14,733 bases of DNA, taken from assembly GCA_030672255.1 (NCBI GenBank), contig DAOVGU010000109.1:1-14733 (forward strand), given 5' to 3'. The stretch is from a bacterium. Its GTDB lineage: Bacteria; Ratteibacteria; UBA8468. The notes under the pieces were generated by a model, which saw nothing but the letters and a program-made list of their open reading frames with translations, was not told the origin of the DNA and made no database searches. Of this stretch, positions 1-5,150 are shown in pieces (position 1 is the first letter of the stretch; each line of letters opens with the position of its first letter). The position numbers and the translations under genes were made by a program.

Positions 1-1
1 G

Positions 2-571
2 CTTAAGTTTCTCTTTGCTGAACATATTGGGCCATTTTTTTCTATGTTGGGCGAGGAATACATTGTCCCTCCCATGCACTCACCAAAGGACTTCCACGAT
101 TTTAATTTCAAATATGATAAGCCAATTATAGACTTAATCCATAATAATGGTGGCCGTATCCATATCCACTGTCACGGTTCGGTAAAAAAGGTTCTACAGG
201 ACTTTATTGAAATGGGCGTTGATGTATTGCATCCTTTGGAAGCACCTCCGCTGGGGGATATCCTGGCCAAGGAAGCCAAAGCAGTTCTTAGAGACAAAGT
301 TTGTATCGAAGGAAATGTGCAGATAGCAGATATGTATGAAAAAAGCAAAGAAGAGATTGGTGCGCAAGTATCTGCATTAATTGGAGATGCTTTTTACGAC
401 AATAAAGGGTTGATTGTCTGCCCAACCGCATCACCCTATATTCCCAATATGTCTGAGAAATTTTTTTGGAACTGCCAACAAATGATTGAAATGGTGTTAA
501 AGCATAAGTTTCTAAATAAGGAGAAGAAATGTATGCAATTGTTAAATTTAAAGGGAAGCAGTATAAGATAA
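2..571 (+). CDS. Uroporphyrinogen decarboxylase (URO-D)-family protein, 3' part only
   Basis: The frame is open from the window edge, so the N-terminal half is missing; 189 codons remain. What is seen is a URO-D-like barrel end: a GPF-SML segment near the edge, a HCHGSV stretch in the position of the family's H-x-CG motif, a GVDVLHPLE segment, and a C-terminal part in which N- and P-rich loops precede a final helix. In anaerobes many members of this fold are not haem enzymes but methyltransferases (MtaA/CmuA-like) or unassigned enzymes in sugar or aromatic loci, so true HemE activity should not be assumed. The last ~14 residues are read in a second frame across the beginning of rplU (43-base overlap) and look unlike a conserved tail, suggesting that the original stop was lost when rplU was joined here. 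Family assignment is fairly sure, function is not. Confidence 0.8.
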   Translation, partial: LKFLFAEHIGPFFSMLGEEYIVPPMHSPKDFHDFNFKYDKPIIDLIHNNGGRIHIHCHGSVKKVLQDFIEMGVDVLHPLEAPPLGDILAKEAKAVLRDKVCIEGNVQIADMYEKSKEEIGAQVSALIGDAFYDNKGLIVCPTASPYIPNMSEKFFWNCQQMIEMVLKHKFLNKEKKCMQLLNLKGSSIR

Positions 572-855
572 AGGAAGGGGAGGAATTTAATGTTGATAAG
601 ATAGATGCAAAAAAGGGCGATAAAATTATTCTCGATGATATCCTTCTTTTTTCTCCCGATGATAAAGAGCCTCTCCTTAATGAAGAGGATTTAAAGAAGG
701 CAAAGGTTACCTGTGAGGTCTTAAAGCAGGGAAAAGGAAAGAAACTATATAGTTTCAAGACCAAAGCCAAGACAAACTATAAAAAAAAGATTGGCTTTCG
801 GGGTTCCTTTACCAGACTGAAGGTTCTTAAGATAGAAGTTGGGAGGGAGGAGTAA
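529..855 (+). CDS. rplU: 50S ribosomal protein L21 (bL21)
   Basis: The 108-residue product has the usual bL21 length. It opens with MYAIVKFKGKQYKIKEG, the typical N-terminal strand pair, and carries the C-terminal signature region KTNYKKKIGFRGSFT that contacts 23S rRNA. The start is fixed by an AAGGAG ribosome site at 518-523, five bases upstream. Oddities: rplU normally leads an rplU-rpmA(-obg) operon, but no rpmA follows. Instead a convergent AbiEi gene overlaps its last 29 bases. The stop lies in a purine-rich AGGGAGGAG stretch that would make a good ribosome site for a now absent downstream gene. A 63-base piece of the gene's tail (783-845) recurs at 2449-2511. The gene may be a relocated or second copy. 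Confidence 0.95.
   Translation: MYAIVKFKGKQYKIKEGEEFNVDKIDAKKGDKIILDDILLFSPDDKEPLLNEEDLKKAKVTCEVLKQGKGKKLYSFKTKAKTNYKKKIGFRGSFTRLKVLKIEVGREE
783..845 (+). repeat. 63-bp direct repeat, copy 1 (inside the rplU tail)
   Basis: These 63 bases are identical to 2449-2511, in the same orientation, 1,666 bp away. They encode the last part of the bL21 core (KIGFRGSFTRLKVLKIEVG). After base 845 the two copies diverge abruptly: copy 1 goes on to a stop four codons later. The segment between the copies holds the AbiEi/AbiEii pair and a palindrome-rich spacer. Confidence 0.97.
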
Positions 856-1396
856 TCTTCATCCTTCTGGCGAAGGATTTAAGTTTGTTCAAGTTAAGGT
901 TTTTTAAGTCTAATTCAAAAAGAGCTTTTTCAGGGTCTTTTTCTTTTTTAAGATAGAGGTAATCTAATAATGCCTTCTCTGGTCCAGCCATGGAATAACT
1001 ACCTTCCTGAACAAAGCCCCAAAAATATCCTTTTTTAATCTGGTGGTACTCAATATTGCCAAATGGGGTATTGAATTTTTGGGGTAATTTAGTAGTCACA
1101 CAGGTTAAAAGCTGCGGAATCTGTGAAAGGACTCCCCAGCGTGATAAAGCAGATTCTAAGGAAATATAACTCGGTAGATAAATAACGCTTGAGATTTCTT
1201 CCAAACTGGGTAGGTTAAACGGATTGGCATAATAACCACGACAAATCCTCTGAATAACTTTTTTTTCATTTAATCTCTTTAAGCTAACCCTTAAGGTATG
1301 TGGCTTCATATCCGTAAGTAACTTCAGATGATGCCAATAAAAAATTTTAATATCTTTGTGTTTCTTGAAAAAATCTAACCAGTCCTTTAATCTCAT
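827..1396 (-). CDS. abiEi: AbiEi-family antitoxin / transcriptional regulator (type IV TA, phage defence)
   Basis: The 189-residue protein has an N-terminal winged-helix part (about residues 1-60, with a KPHTLRVSLKRLNEKKVIQRICRG-like wing, given here only as its outline) and the family's C-terminal hallmark AGPEKALLDYLYL at 137-149. AbiEi proteins repress their own operon and counteract the partner nucleotidyltransferase. The gene is the second of its operon: its ATG overlaps the toxin's stop by four bases (ATGA, 1393-1396), so the two are translationally coupled. This is the reverse of the common antitoxin-first order. Its last ten codons lie inside the rplU tail, giving a convergent 3' overlap of 29 bases and a C-terminus made from repeat sequence. 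Family assignment is strong. Confidence 0.88.
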   Translation of the reverse strand: MRLKDWLDFFKKHKDIKIFYWHHLKLLTDMKPHTLRVSLKRLNEKKVIQRICRGYYANPFNLPSLEEISSVIYLPSYISLESALSRWGVLSQIPQLLTCVTTKLPQKFNTPFGNIEYHQIKKGYFWGFVQEGSYSMAGPEKALLDYLYLKKEKDPEKALFELDLKNLNLNKLKSFARRMKITPPSQLLS

Positions 1397-2232
1397 CGTT
1401 CGATTTCATCCTTCAGCCATAAAGAGGCATTTAACACCTCCTCGGAGATAGTTTTATATTTTTTATCAAAACTTTTCCTGTAATAAACAGGCAGGAATTT
1501 GTCCATTTCCCGTTTCAAGATATAACCACCCCTTTCTTTCAATAATGCGATGCTCTTTTCAAATTTAAGGTTAAACTCCTTATAATCCGTATGATAATCA
1601 ATAATCTTTTTCTGTACCATCTTCAGAATATCTTTACTTAAAGATACATTCAAGACACTTAATAGAAAATAAATATCCCAGATATCCCTGCCTTTAAGAT
1701 ACTCTCTTGAGCCGAGGGCCATAAATTTGTCGCCCAAGATCTCCTTAGGACTTTCCACTGTAATGGCTGGACTGACGGGGATATCTTCGCGCCTGATAAT
1801 CATAACCTGGTTATCATAAGAGGGAATGTTAAGAACTTCAATATGAGTTTTATCCTTAGCCATCATTGTTTCTACTTCCAGGGCGAGAGTAAATCTCTTA
1901 AAGTCAGGTGTATTCTTTTGAATTTTTAGTTGAATCTTCTTGGTAAAAGGAAGAAGTCTATCGATGTGGGCAGGGAGATGATTCATTCCTTTAATCAGCG
2001 AATTTAAAAATTCATTATCCTTCCGTCTTAAAACAAAATCCAGGTCCTCAGAATATCTCACTCCTCCATAGGCAAACCTCAATGCTGTGCCACCCTGAAA
2101 TACCAGATGAGAAAAATAGCCTGATTTAAAAAGATATTCTAACACAAAAAAATGGATATATTCTTTAAGGATAAGATTAATACCTACAGCCTCTAATCGG
2201 GCCCTCTTTTTAATTTTATCCAGCTCAACCAT
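1393..2232 (-). CDS. abiEii: AbiEii/AbiGii-family nucleotidyltransferase toxin
   Basis: The 279-residue protein carries the four motifs of this nucleotidyltransferase-fold toxin family: GGTALR (47-52), SEDLDF (61-66, the metal-binding acidic pair), a lysine in GDKFMAL (169) and KGRDIWDIYF (180-189). In the studied AbiE system the toxin binds or modifies nucleotides and is bacteriostatic, aborting phage infection. All catalytic positions look intact, so the toxin is probably active. The gene is first in the operon, ahead of its antitoxin. There is no Shine-Dalgarno sequence before the ATG, and a good sigma70-type -10 element ends only seven bases upstream, so the message may be leaderless. The pair lies between two 63-bp copies of the rplU tail. 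Confidence 0.9.
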   Translation of the reverse strand: MVELDKIKKRARLEAVGINLILKEYIHFFVLEYLFKSGYFSHLVFQGGTALRFAYGGVRYSEDLDFVLRRKDNEFLNSLIKGMNHLPAHIDRLLPFTKKIQLKIQKNTPDFKRFTLALEVETMMAKDKTHIEVLNIPSYDNQVMIIRREDIPVSPAITVESPKEILGDKFMALGSREYLKGRDIWDIYFLLSVLNVSLSKDILKMVQKKIIDYHTDYKEFNLKFEKSIALLKERGGYILKREMDKFLPVYYRKSFDKKYKTISEEVLNASLWLKDEIER

Positions 2233-2239
2233 ACTTGAA

Positions 2240-2268
2240 ATAATATACTAATTTGTATACTTTGTAAA
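2240..2268 (-). promoter_or_regulatory. Promoter of the abiEii-abiEi operon, giving a (near-)leaderless mRNA
   Basis: Read on the minus strand: -35 TTTACA (2268-2263), 17-base spacer, -10 TATTAT (2245-2240), then seven bases to the toxin ATG. Initiation would fall at or within a few bases of the start codon. AGTATA occurs twice in the spacer/-10 region and AGTAT again at the start codon, spaced 12 and 14 bases apart, possible binding sites for AbiEi autorepression. Confidence 0.6.
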
Positions 2269-2271
2269 GTC

Positions 2272-2379
2272 GTTCACCTCTCGGTGAACTCCCCAAAGGG
2301 GGTTTACACCCCCTATGGCGTTCACTTCGTTCACTGTTACCCTCTCTACTTCGTAAGGGGGCTTTTCGTCGCCCCCTTA
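2272..2379. repeat. Cluster of three GC-rich palindromes
   Basis: Three hairpins stand in a row: GTTCACC/GGTGAAC with a 4-base loop (2272-2289); AGGGGGT/ACCCCCT with a 4-base loop (2297-2314); and a perfect 9-bp stem TAAGGGGGC/GCCCCCTTA with an 8-base loop (2354-2379). GTTCAC recurs directly at about 2320 and 2330. None is followed by a T-run on either strand, so they do not look like intrinsic terminators. They resemble repetitive extragenic palindromes or recombination-prone scars. Confidence 0.7.
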
Positions 2380-2448
2380 GCAATCTCCCCTTGAGCTTGA
2401 AGCGTAAAAAGGGAGTATAAATTCCTATAGGCTCAAGTCAATTTCCCT

Positions 2449-2511
2449 AAAAAAGATTGGCTTTCGGGGTTCCTTTACCAGACTGAAGGTTCTTAAGATA
2501 GAAGTTGGGAG
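2449..2511 (+). repeat. 63-bp direct repeat, copy 2 (detached rplU tail)
   Basis: Identical to 783-845. Reading on in the bL21 frame, this copy would give a different 13-residue end (SVSNAGLDSPDCY) before a stop. It has no upstream rplU and is a fragment. Recombination between the two copies would remove the AbiE pair and leave an rplU gene with this alternative end. Confidence 0.97.
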
Positions 2512-2540
2512 TGTATCAAATGCAGGTTTGGACTCTCCAG

Positions 2541-2582
2541 ATTGCTACTAAAGTTGGCATAATTAGCAAGTGGCGGAATTTA
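2541..2582 (-). repeat. Diverged copy of the MITE's internal palindromic unit
   Basis: ATTGCTACTAAAGT (2541-2554) is identical to the reverse complement of 9292-9305. After a 14-base gap, AGTGGCGGAATTTA (2569-2582) matches 12 of 14 bases of the reverse complement of 9265-9278, which is 13 bases further on there. Same order and near-equal spacing argue for common origin. The stop codon of the neighbouring protease gene lies at its edge. Confidence 0.45.
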
Positions 2583-2987
2583 CTTTTCAAACCTTGTTTG
2601 GAAATCTTCAAAAATTACTCTGAGAACTTCAATAAATTCTAATCTTCCCAAAAGGGCAGGGATATCATCCCGCTTTAAAAATCCAACAGGGACATTTCTT
2701 CGCCATTTGCCTAATTTCATTCCCAAAGATTTATGGAGATAAACCGTTTCCGAACCGCCAATCCCCAAAGTGGTTTTAGGTATGCATTCTGTATTTAAAT
2801 CAATCTTCAATAAATCGGCATATCTTTTAGGGAGCATCGTATAATCAGCTCCAGTGTCAACAACTAATTCTATCGGAATCCATTTCTCTCTTCTTTCAGA
2901 AAATAGAGAGACTTCAGCATAAGGTCGAAAGATCTCTCCCAACTCGGTTTTGCCAATTTTCTTGAAAGGGAATTGAGCAATTAGCAT
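2580..2987 (-). CDS. Retropepsin-like aspartic protease domain protein
   Basis: With the start at 2987 the product has 135 residues. It contains the aspartic-protease catalytic triplet in VVDTGADYTMLP (D44-T45-G46), a central IGGSETVYLH strand, and the C-terminal ALLGRLEFIEVLRVIFE (111-127), matching the LLGR-[FL]-F-[DE] motif of single-lobe retropepsin-like bacterial proteins, which should work as dimers. The frame stays open to 3080, but the earlier ATG would lie deep within the upstream gene. The 2987 ATG overlaps that gene's stop (ATGCTAA, seven shared bases), so translation is probably coupled, and no strong ribosome site is needed. No signal peptide or membrane segment is visible, so it is cytoplasmic. 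The cellular substrate is unknown; a role for the partner small protein is plausible but unproven. Confidence 0.75.
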   Translation of the reverse strand: MLIAQFPFKKIGKTELGEIFRPYAEVSLFSERREKWIPIELVVDTGADYTMLPKRYADLLKIDLNTECIPKTTLGIGGSETVYLHKSLGMKLGKWRRNVPVGFLKRDDIPALLGRLEFIEVLRVIFEDFQTRFEK

Positions 2988-3217
2988 GTTATCAAAATAT
3001 AAGAAATATCTTGTCTTGGTACAAAAACCACTATTGGCGGCTGGCCATATTTTTTCTCTAATCTTATAAAATCTTTCCAACCTTCTTCGCCCTTTTTGAG
3101 AGGGACAACCTTATCTTCCACTATCAGGACATGTTTACCAGCAAATCTTTTAGCCCTGGCACCCTTGCCAGATAGTAATAGTGATAGAGTTTTTTGTGTA
3201 GAATTTTTTGCTTTCAT
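2981..3217 (-). CDS. Small DUF5678-like protein, partner of the protease
   Basis: The 78-residue protein has a basic N-terminus (residues 1-25) followed by a compact part with FAGKHVLIVEDKVVPLKKG and PPIVVFVPRQDISYILI, the pattern I associate with DUF5678: a G-K-h-V strand, then a helix, then a final strand with a proline. That assignment is from memory of the family shape, not a search. It is first of a two-gene unit, coupled to the retropepsin-like protease by a seven-base overlap. Upstream is A+T-rich; a weak TATAAA-like -10 on the minus strand lies about 25 bases before the ATG, without a convincing -35, and the ribosome site is poor (GAGATGAT). Function is unknown; it may be the protease's target, adaptor or inhibitor. 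Confidence 0.6.
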   Translation of the reverse strand: MKAKNSTQKTLSLLLSGKGARAKRFAGKHVLIVEDKVVPLKKGEEGWKDFIRLEKKYGQPPIVVFVPRQDISYILITC

Positions 3218-3358
3218 ATCATCTCAAAATCAAACTATTTATAAAAATGAGTATATGGTTTAAATTTCCTGAAATAATATTTACCCTAACTCTTACCTAT
3301 GTGTCTGAACCCAGACAATTCCTCTCGATGGATTTCGGATATAAAGAGACTCATGCAA

Positions 3359-4357
3359 TTAGAGGGTGATGATTTTGTTGGTTTTGGCAGATTCCTCAGC
3401 CGCGAGGCAGGCTTCTACTGCCGCCAGGGATTCCTCGGGAGTGATGATGGTTGGTTTTTTACCTTCAAAAATACAGTGGACAAAGTAGGAGAGTTCCTCC
3501 CTCAGGGCACCGGTCCGAATGCCATGAAGCATTGGCCAGTAGGTGGTATCAGGAAACCTTAAGCCATTTTTATCACAGATAGAAAGGTTAGGAGAGGTAT
3601 CATGAATCTGAATCGTTCCTTTTGTGCCGATAATCTCCATTCGCTCGTCAATTTGGAAGGGGGTTTTCTCCGGGAGAAACCAGACATTCTCACAGACCCC
3701 GACTGCTCCCGTATCAAATTTATACATTGTCCAGCCAATGTCCGGATTAGCTAATTTCCTGACGCTTACCGTATTGGCATATACCGTTTTGACCTTAGCT
3801 CCCGTGTACCAAAGCATCAGGTCGGTATCATGAACACCGTCGCCGATGATGGGACCAATCTTTTTTAGAACCCCTTCACTCACAGTCGCCGGGATGTTTC
3901 GTCGGGCGTAGATCGAGACGATTTTGCCAATTGCCCCCTCCGAAATCTCCTTTTTTGCCATCGCATACCTGGGGTTAAAGCGGCAGATGTGACCAACCAT
4001 AAAGATTTTCTCAGATGCTTTTGCGGCCTGGACAATCTCTTTGCACTCCTCTACCGTTGAAGCCATTGGCTTTTCCAGGAAAACATGTTTTCCAGCCTTC
4101 AGGGCCGCAAGGGTAGGACCAAGGTGCTGATCCCACATCGTGGTGATACTTACCGCTTCTATCTCCTTGTTGGCTAAAAGTTCATTATAGTCGGTGTAGG
4201 TATTGGGAACTCCATATTTGGCAGCAATCTCCTTCAATGGTTTAACTGACCGTCGGCACACACCCAATAGCTTCACATTTAGTAGCTTTGATAACACCTC
4301 AGTATGCTTCTCACCAAAAAACCCTAATCCAATAACTCCATATCCTATTTTATCCAT
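3359..4357 (-). CDS. Gfo/Idh/MocA-family NAD(P)-dependent oxidoreductase
   Basis: The 332-residue product has standard length. A Rossmann nucleotide-binding loop GLGFFG (10-15), the family's EKP motif in HVFLEKPMAS (95-97), and the catalytic region IGDGVHDTDLMLW (171-183, with His175 and Asp179) are all present, so it is likely active. Members oxidise or reduce sugars, inositols and related polyols, often producing 3-keto sugars. This is the last gene of the long minus-strand operon. Its ATG overlaps the amidohydrolase stop by eight bases. No intrinsic terminator with a T-run follows; a small TGTCTG/CAGACA hairpin lies at 3302-3317. The exact substrate cannot be told from sequence. Confidence 0.92.
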   Translation of the reverse strand: MDKIGYGVIGLGFFGEKHTEVLSKLLNVKLLGVCRRSVKPLKEIAAKYGVPNTYTDYNELLANKEIEAVSITTMWDQHLGPTLAALKAGKHVFLEKPMASTVEECKEIVQAAKASEKIFMVGHICRFNPRYAMAKKEISEGAIGKIVSIYARRNIPATVSEGVLKKIGPIIGDGVHDTDLMLWYTGAKVKTVYANTVSVRKLANPDIGWTMYKFDTGAVGVCENVWFLPEKTPFQIDERMEIIGTKGTIQIHDTSPNLSICDKNGLRFPDTTYWPMLHGIRTGALREELSYFVHCIFEGKKPTIITPEESLAAVEACLAAEESAKTNKIITL

Positions 4358-5150
4358 TTTTTTCCTTTATCAATCGGGCAAGATTGCCTCCCAATATCTT
4401 CTCCTTCTTCTCTGAAGGTATATCAAGATTATTTATCGCTTCGATATCGGCCTGGATTCCTTCACAATTATTCCAGGGAAAATCCGCTCCGTAGATGATT
4501 CTCTCTGCCCCAATCATTTCTATCAAGATATTTAGCCGTTCCGGGGGAAGGTACCAGGGGATATCCTTCCTCCGCGTCTGGGCGAGCCCGGCATAACAGT
4601 TCTTATTGTTTTGTAACACCGCCAGCGCCTCATAGAAAAAAGCATATCCACCCACATGCTCAATTATTATGGATAGGTTAGGATGGTTCTGAGCCACCTC
4701 ATCTATTAGGATTGGTCTGTATTTCTTCAGGTACCAGCCGTGAACCCCGGTGTGAAAAAGTAAGGGAATCTTTAATTCTTCAGCAGCACTATAAAAGTCC
4801 TCCGCAGCTGGGTCATTAATTTGAAGCCTTTGAGTCACGGGATGAAGTTTTGCTCCGACAAAACCTAAGGATATATACTTTCTCAGCTTTTTGGCCGCAT
4901 CTCTTTCGGTTGGCACAATGGTTGTAAAAGGATAGAGGTTATTTTCTTTCTGAATTTTCTTCAGCAACCATTCATTGGCATTGATAGAGGCAAAGGAGGG
5001 AAAACATTTAAGCAGAGCAAAAACTATCGCCTTCTCTATCCCTAATTTCTCCATACATCTTTGCAAATTAGGGATTGTCCCTTCCTTTGCCCACTGCTCC
5101 TGACAGAGGCCTTCCGGAAAGACATGGCAGTGATTGATAAATACCTTCAT
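4350..5150 (-). CDS. Amidohydrolase-2 family metal-dependent hydrolase or decarboxylase
   Basis: The 266-residue TIM-barrel protein shows the metal site of the amidohydrolase_2 family: HCH (His7, His9), GAKLHP (99-104), LLFHTG (His133), IIEHVGG (His165) and YGADFPW (Asp223). Such proteins hydrolyse lactones or cyclic esters, or decarboxylate aromatic or furan-type acids. In a sugar locus a lactonase step after an oxidoreductase would fit, but this is inference. The start at 5150 overlaps the preceding gene by four bases (ATGA) and the stop overlaps the next gene by eight, so it sits firmly inside the operon. No export signal is visible. Confidence 0.85.
   Translation of the reverse strand: MKVFINHCHVFPEGLCQEQWAKEGTIPNLQRCMEKLGIEKAIVFALLKCFPSFASINANEWLLKKIQKENNLYPFTTIVPTERDAAKKLRKYISLGFVGAKLHPVTQRLQINDPAAEDFYSAAEELKIPLLFHTGVHGWYLKKYRPILIDEVAQNHPNLSIIIEHVGGYAFFYEALAVLQNNKNCYAGLAQTRRKDIPWYLPPERLNILIEMIGAERIIYGADFPWNNCEGIQADIEAINNLDIPSEKKEKILGGNLARLIKEKNG

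Larger units (their letters stand above)
2233..2579. other. 347-bp stretch without a gene
   Basis: It holds, in order, the abiE promoter, a cluster of three short palindromes (2272-2379), a plain segment, the second copy of the 63-bp rplU-tail repeat (2449-2511), and a segment resembling the internal palindrome of the MITE at 9152-9363 (2541-2582). Only very short open frames are present; I support none of them as genes. Confidence 0.8.

Noticed and set aside
288..770. A 160-codon minus-strand open frame across the URO-D/rplU junction.
   Set aside because: It is antisense to two recognisable genes, rich in Ser, Phe and Leu as expected for a complement of Lys/Glu-rich coding DNA, and matches no family that I know.
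2354..2379. The 9-bp stem as an intrinsic terminator of abiE or of an upstream transcript.
   Set aside because: No T-run on either side in either direction.
2272..2379. The repeated GTTCAC motifs as a CRISPR remnant.
   Set aside because: Repeat units are too short and irregular, spacers are absent, and no cas gene is nearby.
2569..2582. AGTGGCGGAATT resembles the beginning of a leucine tRNA.
   Set aside because: No D-arm, anticodon arm or T-arm sequence follows; the next bases are the end of the protease gene. It is better explained as part of the palindromic repeat unit.
2520..2642. A 40-codon plus-strand frame starting at the ATG at 2520.
   Set aside because: It has no ribosome site, runs antisense into the protease gene and shows no recognisable features.
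2988..3080. Longer N-terminus (31 extra residues) for the retropepsin-like protein.
   Set aside because: It would overlap the upstream small gene by 100 bases; the internal ATG overlaps that gene's stop in the usual coupled manner.
3302..3317. TGTCTG/CAGACA hairpin after the end of the metabolic operon as a terminator.
   Set aside because: The stem is only six pairs and no T-run follows on either strand.
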